Source: Dactylosporangium aurantiacum
GTDB taxonomy: Bacteria > Actinomycetota > Actinomycetes > Mycobacteriales > Micromonosporaceae
Length of the DNA: 64,000 nt
Assembly (NCBI RefSeq): GCF_000716715.1
Contig: NZ_JNYJ01000007.1
Span: 186,001 to 250,000 of the forward strand
Reading direction: 5' to 3'
Both the position numbers and the translations under genes were made by a program. Below the pieces are notes generated by a model that ran no database searches, had not been told where the DNA came from, and saw nothing but the letters and a program-made list of their open reading frames with translations. Positions 16,707-25,866 of the stretch are shown here, in pieces. Position 1 is the stretch's first letter. Each line of letters starts with the position of its first letter.

Positions 16707-18607
16707 CTGCCGCCGGGGCCGGTCACGTTGGCGCCGGGCGGCGGGCCGGTGGTGTTGAGCCGCTTCGAGGCCGCGATGAGCTGCTGGTTCGCGGCACGGA
16801 CCCGGGCCTGGTCGAACTTGAGCACCTGCCGGTCGTAGGTCCAGAAGCCGTTGACCTCACCCTCCACGTCGAAGGGTTGCGTGTAGACCAGCCCGGCCAG
16901 CCCCCGGGTGTAGATCAGGTTGAGCGCCTGGCGTTGCAGGCTCACGTACCGGTCGGTGGCCGACGTGCCGTCCGGGTGCGTCTCGTAGATGAAGTACTGG
17001 CCGTTCGGGCTGTACTCGTGGCCGGCCGAGCGCACGCCGAGCCCGCCGTACTCGCCGAGGACCGCGGTCCTGGTGCTGGTCGGGGTGGGGGAGTTGGGGC
17101 CCACGTACCAGTGCCAGTCCATGATGTCGCCGTTGCCGGGGTCGCCCTTCGACGAGCAGCAGTTGTAGCCGCTGTGCGGGTTCACCAGGCGGGTCGGGTC
17201 CTGGTTCTTCACGTTCTGCACGACCCGGGTCGTGTCGGCCAGGTTCCACTCGCCCCAGCCCTCGTTGAACGGCACGTAGGCGATGACCGCCGGCGAGGAG
17301 CGGTGCTCGTCGACGATCTGCCCGACCTCGGTCTCCCACTGCGCGTGCTGGGCCGCGGTGCCGGGCGCCTCGCCCATGCTGGGCATGTCCTGCCAGACGA
17401 GCAGCCCGAGCCGGTCCGCGTGGTAGAACCAGCGCTGCGGCTCGACCTTGATGTGCTTGCGGACCAGGTTGAACCCCAGGTCCTTGATCTTGCCCAGGTC
17501 GGCGGCGAGGGCCGCGTCGGTCGGCGCGGTGTACAGCCCGTCCGGCCAGAAACCCTGGTCGAGCACGCCGGTCTGGAGCACGAACTGGCCGTTGAGCGTC
17601 GGCACGAGCCGGCCGTTGACCACTGCCTTGCCGACCTCGCGCATGCCGAAGTAGTGCATCGTCGAGTCGACGGTCGCGCCCGCCGCGTTGCGCAGCGAGA
17701 TCCGCAGGTTGTACAGGAACGGGTCGTCCGGCGACCAGCGGCGCGCGTTGGGCACCGGGACGCTGAAGTCGGTGAAGCCGCCGGTCGCGGTGCCGACCAC
17801 GGTCGTGCCGTCCATCGCCTCGGCGAGCACCGAGTGGCCGGTGACGTCGCCCCGGGTGAAGACCCGGATCCGCAACGTGTTGTTCGCGAGGTTCGGGTAC
17901 AGGTCGGCGCTGAAGATCGACGAGGTCGGCGTCGGCTCCAGCCAGACGGTCTGCCAGATGCCCGACGACGGCGTGTAGGTGATGCCGCCGGGGTTGCGCA
18001 CCTGCTTGCCCCGGGCGATGTTGAGCCCCGGGGTGTCCGTCGGGTCGTAGACCCGCACGACCAGCTCGTTGGTGCCGCCGTTGAGCTGCGGCGTGATGTC
18101 GAACTCGAACCGGTCGTAGCCGCCGGTGTGCCCGCCGACCTGCACGCCGTTGACCCACACGGTGGCCTGCCAGTCGACCGCGCCGAAGTGCAGCTGGACA
18201 CGTCGCCCGGCCCAGCCGGCCGGCACCGTGAACGTGCGGCGGTAGAACAGGTAGAGGCGGTTGTCGTTCGCGGGCCGCTTGATCCCGGACAGCGCCGACT
18301 CGACGGGGAAGGGGACGTTGACCCGCTCCGGCAGCGTCTGACCGAAGACGGGGTTGTCGTTGGTGGTCGACTGGCGCAGCTGCCACTCACCGTTGAGGTT
18401 GAGCCAGTCGGGTCGGGTCATCTGCGGCCGCGGGTACTCCGGCAGCGGCTGGTCGGCGAGCGCCTGGCTCGTCCACGGGGTGTTCAGGGGCGCGGGCTGG
18501 GCGGGCGCGGCCGTCGCGGACGGCGCGGCGGACACCGCCGTCCCGAGGCCGAGCAGCGCGGCGAGGGCTGCGCCGAGCAGCCGTCGCCGGTGGCGCGATG
18601 GGGACAT
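16229..18607 (-). CDS. Secreted GH2-family glycosidase, C-terminus frameshifted
   Basis: The protein is 792 residues as read. A signal peptide (1-33, ends SATAAPA) is followed by the GH2 sugar-binding jelly-roll (about 45-220), an immunoglobulin-like domain (about 225-325) and the TIM barrel (about 335-620). The acid/base is E449 in PFNEGWGEW and the nucleophile E519 in LGEYGG. The family includes beta-galactosidases, glucuronidases and mannosidases, and the exact specificity is not readable. After about residue 638 (GGRCVDV) a 19-bp deletion at 16694/16695 shifts the frame; the last 150 residues are out-of-frame translation of the CBM13 domain. The catalytic part is intact and may still work without the lectin domain. 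The ATG at 18607 has AAGGAG seven bases upstream. Confidence 0.85.
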   Translation of the reverse strand: MSPSRHRRRLLGAALAALLGLGTAVSAAPSATAAPAQPAPLNTPWTSQALADQPLPEYPRPQMTRPDWLNLNGEWQLRQSTTNDNPVFGQTLPERVNVPFPVESALSGIKRPANDNRLYLFYRRTFTVPAGWAGRRVQLHFGAVDWQATVWVNGVQVGGHTGGYDRFEFDITPQLNGGTNELVVRVYDPTDTPGLNIARGKQVRNPGGITYTPSSGIWQTVWLEPTPTSSIFSADLYPNLANNTLRIRVFTRGDVTGHSVLAEAMDGTTVVGTATGGFTDFSVPVPNARRWSPDDPFLYNLRISLRNAAGATVDSTMHYFGMREVGKAVVNGRLVPTLNGQFVLQTGVLDQGFWPDGLYTAPTDAALAADLGKIKDLGFNLVRKHIKVEPQRWFYHADRLGLLVWQDMPSMGEAPGTAAQHAQWETEVGQIVDEHRSSPAVIAYVPFNEGWGEWNLADTTRVVQNVKNQDPTRLVNPHSGYNCCSSKGDPGNGDIMDWHWYVGPNSPTPTSTRTAVLGEYGGLGVRSAGHEYSPNGQYFIYETHPDGTSATDRYVSLQRQALNLIYTRGLAGLVYTQPFDVEGEVNGFWTYDRQVLKFDQARVRAANQQLIAASKRLNTTGPPPGANVTGPGGRCVDVTGAWTPPATAPPTAPRSSCGTATAAAPSSGSRRPTAPCATRSRGAAWTPPAARPPTGPGCSCGTATAAARRPSASAAGRPARRSSTARPASASTSPPTTPETGAWTPPATAPPTAPRSSCGTATAAAPSSGSRRPTAPCATRSRAAAWTPRTAR

Positions 18608-18842
18608 GAGGGTTCTCCTTGGCATCTCGCTGGCGGGCGGGCCATCGGTGAATGTTGATCGATATGCTAACGATGTCACACGGAAATCAACAGAACCGCT
18701 CACGAACTCAAACGATCGAACCGTAACGGAACCTTCACTGCGGAACGCCATGACCTGGGTACATAGAGGTAGCTCTTTTGTTAAAGAAAGTTAACTGATA
18801 CAGTCCCTGCCCATCGATCCCATCGATGTGGAGGGCTCGCCC
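18608..18842. promoter_or_regulatory. Divergent promoter region, GH2 and chitinase genes
   Basis: The 235 bp carry several candidate control elements but no DasR-type TGGTCTAGACCA site. On the chitinase side, GTTAA is repeated with a 10-bp period at 18780 and 18790 inside a possible promoter (TTGTTA 18778-18783, TACAGT 18799-18804, spacing 15). CATCGAT occurs twice at about 18811-18826. On the GH2 side an interrupted GTTAGC..GATCAAC sequence overlaps 18653-18672. These assignments are tentative. Confidence 0.35.
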
Positions 18843-20210
18843 ATGAGAGCGCAACGTCGAACCTTTGCCCTGATCGCCGGTGCGGCGGTGACGCTCGTGG
18901 CGGGCATGGTCATGGCCACCGTCACCCAGGCCGAGGCGGCCAGCAACGCCGCCGCGGCGGTCACCTGCTCCGCGCCCGCCTGGGCGGAGGGCAACACGTA
19001 CACCGCCGGGACCCAGGTCACCTACAACGGCCGGCTGTACCAGGCCCTCGTCACCCACACCGCCTACGTGGGCGCCGGCTGGAACCCCGCGTCGACCCCG
19101 TCGCTGTGGACGGACCTCGGCGCGTGCACCGGCGGGACGACCAGCCCGACGCCGAGCCGGACCCCCAGCACCAGCCCCACGCCCAGCAAGACGCCGAGCA
19201 CCAGCCCGACGCCGAGCCGGACGCCGAGCAGCAGCCCCACCACCTCCACGTCGCCCGGCGGCAGCACCTGCGCGGTGAAGTCGCGGCCGGCCGGCAAGGT
19301 GCTGCAGGGGTACTGGGAGAACTGGGACGGCGCGTCCAACGGCGTGCACCCCGGCCTCGGCTGGATCCCGATCACCGACACCCGGATCGCTGCTCACGGC
19401 TACAACGTGATCAACGCGGCGTTCCCCGTCATCCGCTCCGACGGCACCGTGCTGTGGGAGAACGGCATGGACGCAGGGGTCAAGGTCGCCACGCCCGCCG
19501 AGATGTGCGCGGCCAAGGCCGCCGGCGCGACGATCCTCATGTCGATCGGCGGCGCGGCCGCCGGCATCGACCTGAGCTCCAGCACCGTCGCCGACCGGTT
19601 CGTGGCGACGATCGTGCCGATCCTCAAGACGTACAACTTCGACGGCATCGACATCGACATCGAGACCGGCCTGTCCGGCAGCGGCAACATCAACACGCTG
19701 TCGACGTCGCAGGCGAACCTCATCCGGATCATCGACGGCGTGCTCGCGCAGATGCCGTCGAACTTCGGCCTGACGATGGCGCCGGAGACGGCGTACGTGA
19801 CCGGCGGCAGCGTCACCTACGGCTCGATCTGGGGCTCGTACCTGCCGATCATCAAGAAGTACGTCGACAACGGCCGGCTGTGGTGGCTGAACATGCAGTA
19901 CTACAACGGCAGCATGTACGGCTGCTCCGGCGACTCCTACTCGGCCGGCACCGTGCAGGGCTTCCAGGTGCAGACCAACTGCCTCAACAGCGGCCTGACC
20001 ATCCAGGGCGTCACGATCCGGGTGCCCTACGACAAGCAGGTCCCGGGCCTGCCCGCGCAGACCGGCGCGGGCGGCGGCTACATGAGCCCGTCGCTGGTGT
20101 CGCAGGCGTACAACACCCAGCTCAAGGGCCTGATGACCTGGTCGATCAACTGGGACGGCTCCAAGGGCTGGACCTTCGGCGACAACGTGAGGTCGCTGCA
20201 GGGCCGGTAG
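18843..20210 (+). CDS. Secreted GH18 chitinase with N-terminal CBM5/12
   Basis: The protein is 455 residues. A signal peptide (1-33) is followed by a chitin-binding module of the CBM5/12 type (about 41-95: WAEGNTYTAGTQVTYNGRLYQ), a Ser/Pro/Thr linker built of TPS repeats (97-140) and a GH18 barrel (about 150-455). The catalytic motif is D267-G-I-D-I-D-I-E274, with E274 the proton donor, and SIGG (about 234-237) is the second family block. It should hydrolyse chitin outside the cell by substrate-assisted catalysis. The ATG at 18843 is preceded by GGAGGG at seven bases; a GTG five codons earlier is less likely. It is divergent from the GH2 gene. Confidence 0.95.
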   Translation: MRAQRRTFALIAGAAVTLVAGMVMATVTQAEAASNAAAAVTCSAPAWAEGNTYTAGTQVTYNGRLYQALVTHTAYVGAGWNPASTPSLWTDLGACTGGTTSPTPSRTPSTSPTPSKTPSTSPTPSRTPSSSPTTSTSPGGSTCAVKSRPAGKVLQGYWENWDGASNGVHPGLGWIPITDTRIAAHGYNVINAAFPVIRSDGTVLWENGMDAGVKVATPAEMCAAKAAGATILMSIGGAAAGIDLSSSTVADRFVATIVPILKTYNFDGIDIDIETGLSGSGNINTLSTSQANLIRIIDGVLAQMPSNFGLTMAPETAYVTGGSVTYGSIWGSYLPIIKKYVDNGRLWWLNMQYYNGSMYGCSGDSYSAGTVQGFQVQTNCLNSGLTIQGVTIRVPYDKQVPGLPAQTGAGGGYMSPSLVSQAYNTQLKGLMTWSINWDGSKGWTFGDNVRSLQGR

Positions 20211-20214
20211 ACGC

Positions 20215-21495
20215 TCACCCCGCCGCGGCGGCCGCGACGACCGCCGACGAGATCATGGACAGCTCGTCGGCGGTCGTCACGTACGGCGGCATCGTGTAGA
20301 CCAGGTCCCGGAACGGCCGCAGCCACACCCCGTGCGCCGCGGCCGCCCGGGTCGCCGCGGCCACGTCGACCTCGTGGTCGAGCTGCACGACCCCGATCCC
20401 GCCGAGGACCCGCACGTCGGCGACGCCGGGCGTGCCGCGGGCCGGCTCCAGCCCGGCGGACAGCACCGTCCCGATGCGCTCGACGTCGCCGCGCCAGTCC
20501 CCGGCCGCCAGCAGGTCCAGCGACGCGCCGGCCACCGCGCACGCCAGGGGGTTGGCCATGAACGTCGGGCCGTGCGCCAGGATCGGCACGCCGCCCTCCG
20601 AGATGCCGTCGGCGACCTCGCTCGTGCACAGGGTCGCCGCGAGCGTCAGGTAGCCGCCGGTCAGCGCCTTGCCGACGCACATCACGTCCGGGCTGACGCC
20701 GGCGTGGTCGGCGGCGAACAGCTCGCCGGTGCGGCCGAACCCGGTCGCGATCTCGTCGAACACCAGCAGGACGCCCGCCTCGCGGGTCGCCTCGCGCAGC
20801 ACCCGCAGGTACTCCGGCGCGTGGAACCGCATCCCGCCGGCGCCCTGCACGACCGGCTCGACGATCACCGCCGCGACCTCGTGCGCGTGCTCGTGGATGA
20901 GCGCCGTCAACGCCGCCGCGTAGGCCGGGTCGAACTCGGCCGGCGGCGCCGGCGCGAACACCTGCGCCGGCAGGACCCCGGTCCACAGGCTGTGCATGCC
21001 GCCGTCCGGGTCGCACACCGACATCGGGTGGAAGGTGTCGCCGTGGTACCCGCCCCGCCAGGTCAGCAGCCGCCGCTTCGCGGGCCGGCCCAGCGAGCGC
21101 TGGTACTGCAGGCACATCTTGATCGCGACCTCCACCGACACCGAGCCGGAGTCGCTGAAGAACACGTGCCGCAGCGGCGCCGGGGTCAGCTCGACCAGCC
21201 GCGCCGCCAGGCTGACCGCCGGCTCGTGGGTGAACCCGCCGAACATCACGTGGCTCATCCGGCCGAGCTGGTCCACGGCGGCCGCGTCGAGCACCGGGTG
21301 CCGGTAGCCGTGGATCGCCGACCACCACGACGCCATGCCGTCGACCAGCTCGTCGTGCCCCTCGAACGGCTCGGCGAGCCGGATCCGCACGCCCTGCGCG
21401 GACGCCGCGACGAGCGGCGCGGCACGCCCCGGCATCGGCCCGTACGGATGCCACACGTGGGCCCGGTCCAGCGCCAGCAGCTCCTCGACTCGCAT
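20215..21495 (-). CDS. bioA: Adenosylmethionine-8-amino-7-oxononanoate aminotransferase
   Basis: This 426-residue class III aminotransferase makes 7,8-diaminopelargonate in biotin synthesis, using S-adenosylmethionine as amino donor. Typical BioA features are HVWHPYG (about 13-19), [14 protein letters not shown] (54-67), the PLP-contacting D247 in [13 protein letters not shown] and the Schiff-base K276 in VGKALTGGY. It stands alone: no bioB, bioD or true bioF adjoins it. The alpha-oxoamine synthase at 32.0-33.3 kb is a divergent relative that need not be its partner. It converges on the chitinase gene with 4 bp between the stops. Confidence 0.94.
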   Translation of the reverse strand: MRVEELLALDRAHVWHPYGPMPGRAAPLVAASAQGVRIRLAEPFEGHDELVDGMASWWSAIHGYRHPVLDAAAVDQLGRMSHVMFGGFTHEPAVSLAARLVELTPAPLRHVFFSDSGSVSVEVAIKMCLQYQRSLGRPAKRRLLTWRGGYHGDTFHPMSVCDPDGGMHSLWTGVLPAQVFAPAPPAEFDPAYAAALTALIHEHAHEVAAVIVEPVVQGAGGMRFHAPEYLRVLREATREAGVLLVFDEIATGFGRTGELFAADHAGVSPDVMCVGKALTGGYLTLAATLCTSEVADGISEGGVPILAHGPTFMANPLACAVAGASLDLLAAGDWRGDVERIGTVLSAGLEPARGTPGVADVRVLGGIGVVQLDHEVDVAAATRAAAAHGVWLRPFRDLVYTMPPYVTTADELSMISSAVVAAAAAG

Positions 21496-21632
21496 GCCGC
21501 TGACCCTAGCCGCGCCCGGGCCGCGACCCGGACGGCGGGGCGGCCGCCCCGGCCCAGGACATCCACCTGGCCGAATGCCGGACGGCGGTTGGTATCCTGC
21601 GGCCTCAGCTTGGTGAGCCGTAAGGAGTCAAG

Positions 21633-21782
21633 GTGGCGGCCCGCAGATCCTTACTTTTTGTCGTCGTCGGTGTACTGTTCGCCGCCGGCGCGGTCATCCA
21701 GCCCGGCCCGGGCAAGGCGCACCCCGGCCAAGGGCGGTCCAACTACCGGCTGATGGACGCGGGCAGACCGGTGCAGAGCTGA
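21633..21782 (+). CDS. 49-residue exported micropeptide, candidate signal peptide
   Basis: This short gene has a GTG start at 21633 behind AAGGAG (five-base spacing) and a plausible -10, TATCCT, at 21593-21598. The product has a basic n-region (AARR), a hydrophobic core (about 6-22, SLLFVVVGVLFAAGAVI) and a likely signal-peptidase site after GKA29. This would release a 20-residue peptide beginning HPGQG and ending RPVQS. Codon 7 is TTA, the rare leucine codon that makes translation bldA-dependent in developing actinomycetes. The stop lies 13 bp before the HTH/NB-ARC/TPR regulator, so the two are probably one transcript. The arrangement recalls peptide-pheromone/TPR-sensor pairs, but no homologue is recognised and the function is inferred from layout only. 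Confidence 0.7.
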   Translation: MAARRSLLFVVVGVLFAAGAVIQPGPGKAHPGQGRSNYRLMDAGRPVQS

Positions 21783-21795
21783 TCCGCCGTCCACC

Positions 21796-24129
21796 GTGGA
21801 CAGCGACAGCGCGGCGGTCCTCACGCTCGCCTCGAAGGTCTCCAGCGTCGACGACCTCGCCGAGCTGCTGCGGCACCTGCGCCGGCGGCAGGCGCGGCGG
21901 CGCGGCGACCCGCCACTGACCTACCGGGAGCTGGCCGGGCGCACCGGCTGGTCCCACGGCAGCATCGGCGGCTACTTCACCGGCAAGATCCTGCCGCCGA
22001 CCGACCGCTTCGACGCGCTCGTGCAGCTGCTCGACGCGTCACCGGACGAGCTCGGCGCGCTCGCCGACGCCCGCGACCGGGCCGAGGAGCACAGCCGGGG
22101 CGACGAGCCCGGCGCCGCTGCCGGCGCCGCCCGCGACGGGATCCCGCGGCAGCTGCCCGCCGCGCCGGAGTCCTTCACCGGGCGGGACGCCGCGATCGCC
22201 CGGCTCACCGCGGCCGCCGGCACCGTCATCGTCATCGGCACCGCCGGGGTCGGCAAGACCGCCCTCGCGGTGCACTGGGCGCACCAGGTCGCCGACCGGT
22301 TCCCCGACGGGCAGCTGTACGTGAACCTGCGCGGCTTCGGCCCCGGCACCACCGAGGTGACGGCGGACGAGACGCTGCGGGCGTTCCTCACCGCGCTCGG
22401 TGTCGCCCCCGACCAGGTCCCGGCGGAGCTCGACGCCCGGATCGGGCTGTACCGCGGCGTCCTGACCGGCCGCCGGGTCCTGATCCTGCTGGACAACGCC
22501 GCGCACGCCGAGCAGGTCCGGCCGCTGCTGCCCGGCCGGTCCGGCAGCCTGGTCGTGGTCACCAGCCGCAACCAGCTCACCGGGCTCGTCGCCACCGACG
22601 GCGCGGTGCCCGTGACGCTCGACCTGCTCAGCGCCGGCGAGGCCCGCCGGCTGCTGGCCGCCCGCGCCGGCTCCGCCCGCGCCGGTTCCGCCCGCGCCGG
22701 TTCCGCCCGCGTCGAGGACGACCCGGCCGCGGCCGAGGCGATCGTCGAGGCGTGCGCCCGGCTGCCGCTCGCGCTGGTGGTCGTCGCCGCCCGCGCCGCC
22801 GCGCACCCGGACCTGCCGCTCGGGGTGCTCGCCGGCGAGCTGCGCGCCGAGCGCGGGCGGCTCGCCGTGCTGCGCGACGCCGCCGCGGCCACCGACGTGC
22901 GGTCGGTGTTCTCCTGGTCGTACCAGCGGCTCAGCGCCCAGGCCGCGGCCCTCTTCCGGCTGCTGGCCCTGGTGCCGGGGCCCGACGTCGGCCGGGCCGC
23001 CGCGGCCGCGCTGCTCGGCGAGGCGGCCGACGCGCGCCGGGCCCTCGCCGAGCTGACCCACGCGAGCCTGCTGAGCGAGCACGCACCCGGCCGGTTCGTC
23101 GCGCACGACCTGCTCCGCGCGTACGCGGCCGAGCTGTCCGGCACCCTGGACGGCGCCGCCGAGCGGGCCGCGGCGACGCTGCGGCTGCTGGAGCACCACC
23201 TGCGCACCGCGCACACCGCGGCGCTGCTGCTCGACCCGCACCGCGTGCCGCTGCCGGACGTCGGCACCGCCGCCTCACCCGGCACCGAGGCGCAGGCCCT
23301 CGCCTGGTACGCGGTGGAGCACCACACCCTGCTCGCCGCCGTGCGGCAGGCCGCCGTGACCGGCCACGACGGGCACGCGTGGCGGCTGGCGTGGACCCTC
23401 GTCGACTATCTCGACCGGCGCGGGCACTGGCCGGACCTGCTCGCGGTGCAGCGCATCGCGCTCGCCGCCGCGCAACGGGCCGGCGACGCGGCGGGCGAGG
23501 CGGTCAGCGCACACCAGCTCGGCCGGGCCTGCATCCGCATGCACGACTACGACGACGCCGCCGTCCACCTGGAGCTGGCACTGGACCGGTACGGCCGCAT
23601 CGGCGACGACGCCGGCCGGGCCAGGGTCCACGGCAACCTCGGCTTCATCGCCGACCGGCAGTCGCGCCCCCGCGACGCGATCGGGCACCTGCTGCGGTCC
23701 CTGGACCTGCTGCGCGCCACCGGCGACCAGGCCGGGCAGGGCGCGGCGCTGGCCAACCTCGGCTGGTCCTACGCCGCCGCCGGCGAGCACCGCGAGGCCC
23801 TCGACTACTGCCACCAGGCCCTGCAGCTGCAGCAGCGGATCGGGGACCGGACCGGCGAGGCGTACAGCTGGGACAGCATCGGCTTCATCCACCACCAGCT
23901 CGGCGAGCACGAGCCGGCCGCCGAGTGCTACCACCAGGCCCTCGACCTGTGGCGCGAGATCGGCGACCGCTACGGCGAGTCGGAGACCCAGACCCACCTC
24001 GGCGACCTGCACCGCGCGGCCGGCGACCAGCAGCGGGCCCGGGCGTGCTGGCTGGCCGCCCTCGCCATCCTCGAGGACCTCGGCCACCCCGACGCCGAGC
24101 AGGTCCGCCGCCGGGTCGCCGCGGCCTGA
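21796..24129 (+). CDS. HTH/NB-ARC/TPR regulator (STAND ATPase)
   Basis: The protein is 777 residues. An XRE-like helix-turn-helix region (about 40-80: TYRELAGRTGWSHGSIGGYF) is followed by an NB-ARC P-loop ATPase (about 120-400) with Walker A G148-TAGVG-K154-T and Walker B LILLD233, an SRNQL sensor and an LPLAL motif. TPR repeats (about 500-770) carry the A-G-x-x-x-A-L pattern. Such STAND proteins act as ligand-gated switches that oligomerise on ATP exchange, with the TPRs as the usual sensor. A tandem AGSAR pentapeptide repeat (about 289-304, encoded by a 15-bp repeat) marks a flexible spot. The GTG at 21796 is 13 bp after the micropeptide gene. The target genes are unknown; the peptide is a candidate ligand. 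Confidence 0.85.
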   Translation: MDSDSAAVLTLASKVSSVDDLAELLRHLRRRQARRRGDPPLTYRELAGRTGWSHGSIGGYFTGKILPPTDRFDALVQLLDASPDELGALADARDRAEEHSRGDEPGAAAGAARDGIPRQLPAAPESFTGRDAAIARLTAAAGTVIVIGTAGVGKTALAVHWAHQVADRFPDGQLYVNLRGFGPGTTEVTADETLRAFLTALGVAPDQVPAELDARIGLYRGVLTGRRVLILLDNAAHAEQVRPLLPGRSGSLVVVTSRNQLTGLVATDGAVPVTLDLLSAGEARRLLAARAGSARAGSARAGSARVEDDPAAAEAIVEACARLPLALVVVAARAAAHPDLPLGVLAGELRAERGRLAVLRDAAAATDVRSVFSWSYQRLSAQAAALFRLLALVPGPDVGRAAAAALLGEAADARRALAELTHASLLSEHAPGRFVAHDLLRAYAAELSGTLDGAAERAAATLRLLEHHLRTAHTAALLLDPHRVPLPDVGTAASPGTEAQALAWYAVEHHTLLAAVRQAAVTGHDGHAWRLAWTLVDYLDRRGHWPDLLAVQRIALAAAQRAGDAAGEAVSAHQLGRACIRMHDYDDAAVHLELALDRYGRIGDDAGRARVHGNLGFIADRQSRPRDAIGHLLRSLDLLRATGDQAGQGAALANLGWSYAAAGEHREALDYCHQALQLQQRIGDRTGEAYSWDSIGFIHHQLGEHEPAAECYHQALDLWREIGDRYGESETQTHLGDLHRAAGDQQRARACWLAALAILEDLGHPDAEQVRRRVAAA

Positions 24130-24145
24130 CGCCGCGCCGGGCGGC

Positions 24146-25015
24146 CTAGCGGTGCGTCAGGTCGGCGCAGGTCGACTCGCCCGGCAGGAACGGGCGGAAC
24201 GTGACCTGCCACGACGACCCGGCCGACGACCACGGGGTGCGGGTGTTGGCCTTCCCGGCCGCGGCGAGGATCCGCTGGCCCTCCTCGCCGGTGGCGCTGA
24301 CGCAGTGCACGCCCGGCCGGTCCGCGACCGCCTCGCCGGGCAGCGCCGGACCGGGCCACGCGACCGGCTGCTGCGGGGCCAGACCCTGGTCGCCGCCCAG
24401 CTCCGTCCACGGCTCGGCGACCGCGGCGGCGCCGGACGCCGGGAACGGCACCGGCTCGGACACCGCGTCCCTGCCGAGCGTCGAGCGCAGGTCGGACAGC
24501 GACTCGACCAGGCGCTGCAGGCGCTGGCGGGCGGCGCGCTGCGCGGCGGGCAGCGAGTCCTCGCCGATGCCGAGCGCGGGGGCGTCGGTGACCTGCTCGC
24601 CGGCGGCGGTGCGGACCATGACGTGGGTCGTCGGCGCGTCGGCGACGTTGGGCATGCCGAGGTCGGCGTGCCGGCCGACGCCGGCGTCGACGGCCAGGTC
24701 GACCAGCTTCGCCACGCCGGCGGTGCTGATCCGCTGCAGCTGCACGTTGGGCAGCGCCGGACCCGGGTAGATCTCGATCACCGGCCCGTCGGTGACGACC
24801 CGGCCGTCGCCGTACACGCTCAGCGCCGGCACCTCGGTGACGGTCATCGCGACCGGGACCAGCCCGCCGGACACGTCGACGCGCAGGACGAGCTCGTCGG
24901 GGCCGTAGGAGACGGCGCCCGCCGACGAGCCGCCGGACGGGCCGCCGGGGGATTCGGCGGCGCAGCCGGCGACCAGCAGGAGCAGGATGGCGGCGAGCAC
25001 GCGCAGCTGAGTCAT
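24146..25015 (-). CDS. Predicted lipoprotein, unknown function
   Basis: This 289-residue protein has a short basic start, a hydrophobic stretch and the lipobox VAGC (C18), so it should be lipid-anchored outside the membrane. The mature part begins with a Gly/Ser-rich linker (about 20-35) and then has a beta-rich body with no family I recognise. The segment VYGDGRVVTDGPVIEIYPGPALP (read in two parts, about 74-97) is typical of actinomycete lipoproteins of unknown function. The ATG at 25015 has AAGGGG directly upstream. The gene converges on the regulator gene (16 bp apart) and is divergent from the Dps gene. Confidence 0.75.
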   Translation of the reverse strand: MTQLRVLAAILLLLVAGCAAESPGGPSGGSSAGAVSYGPDELVLRVDVSGGLVPVAMTVTEVPALSVYGDGRVVTDGPVIEIYPGPALPNVQLQRISTAGVAKLVDLAVDAGVGRHADLGMPNVADAPTTHVMVRTAAGEQVTDAPALGIGEDSLPAAQRAARQRLQRLVESLSDLRSTLGRDAVSEPVPFPASGAAAVAEPWTELGGDQGLAPQQPVAWPGPALPGEAVADRPGVHCVSATGEEGQRILAAAGKANTRTPWSSAGSSWQVTFRPFLPGESTCADLTHR

Positions 25016-25096
25016 ACCCCTTCTGACGGCGCCGGCCACCCTCCGGTTCCGCCCCCGGGTGAGGTTCGCCGGGACGGCGGTGGGCAGAGCGCCACC

Positions 25097-25834
25097 ATGC
25101 CACCAGCGAAGAACATGCCAGCAGCGAAGAGCGCCATGCCGGCGGCGAAGAGCGCCACCCCGGCGACGAAGAGCGCCGGCACGGCGGCGAAGAGCGCCAC
25201 CCCGGCGACGAAGAGCGCCGGCACGGCGGCGAAGAAAAAGACCGGCAGCCAGCCGTGGCTGCACCAGCAGGGCCGGGAGATCCAGCGGTTCGGCTCCATC
25301 CGGCAGTTCCCGGTCGCGCTGGCCGCGGAAGCCCGGTCGTACTCGTGCGAGCGGCTCAACCAGGTCCTCGCCGACACCCAGATCCTGTACGCCCTGTACA
25401 AGAAGCACCACTGGCTGATGCGCGGCCCGACGTTCTACCAGCTGCACCTGCTGCTGGACAAGCACGCGGCCGAGCAGCTGGAGCTGATCGACGCGCTCGC
25501 CGAGCGGGTGCAGACCATGGGCGGCATCGCGGTCGGCGACCCGCGGCACGTCGCGGAGCTGACCCGGGTGCCGCGGCCGCCGGACGGCGCGGAGGAGGTG
25601 CCGGCGATGCTGTCGCGGCTGCTCGAGGCGCACGAGATGATCCTCACCGAGGCGCACGACGCCGCGGACCGGGTCGCCGACATGGGTGACGACGGCACCA
25701 ACGACCTGCTCGTCTCCCAGGTGATCCGCACCGGCGAGCTGCAGGCGTGGTTCCTGGCCGAGCACCTGGTCGACACGCCGCTCGTGCGCACCGAGGACAC
25801 GATCAAGGAGGTCGGCAAGCCCCGGGGCCAGTAA
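25097..25834 (+). CDS. dps: Dps-like ferritin with histone-like lysine tail
   Basis: The protein is 245 residues. The C-terminal 190 residues form a Dps four-helix fold with the ferroxidase-type segment HHWLMRGPTFYQLHLLLDKH (about 104-123) and the following EQLELIDALAERV. Dps dodecamers oxidise iron and compact DNA in stress. The N-terminal 49 residues are an Ala/Lys/Ser/Thr/Pro repeat (units such as AAKSATPATKSAGT), very like the tails of histone H1 and actinobacterial HupB/HupS. The tail is encoded by a nearly perfect duplicated segment of about 45 bp (25140-25235). It is expected to bind DNA without sequence preference. Tail length could vary by slippage. No strong Shine-Dalgarno sequence precedes the ATG at 25097. 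Confidence 0.88.
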   Translation: MPPAKNMPAAKSAMPAAKSATPATKSAGTAAKSATPATKSAGTAAKKKTGSQPWLHQQGREIQRFGSIRQFPVALAAEARSYSCERLNQVLADTQILYALYKKHHWLMRGPTFYQLHLLLDKHAAEQLELIDALAERVQTMGGIAVGDPRHVAELTRVPRPPDGAEEVPAMLSRLLEAHEMILTEAHDAADRVADMGDDGTNDLLVSQVIRTGELQAWFLAEHLVDTPLVRTEDTIKEVGKPRGQ

Positions 25835-25866
25835 CCGGCGTTGATGCAAGGGGTTACCGTGTCGGC

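Noticed and set aside
18608..18842. DasR-type control of the chitinase gene
   Set aside because: No sequence resembling TGGTCTAGACCA is present in the divergent promoter region.
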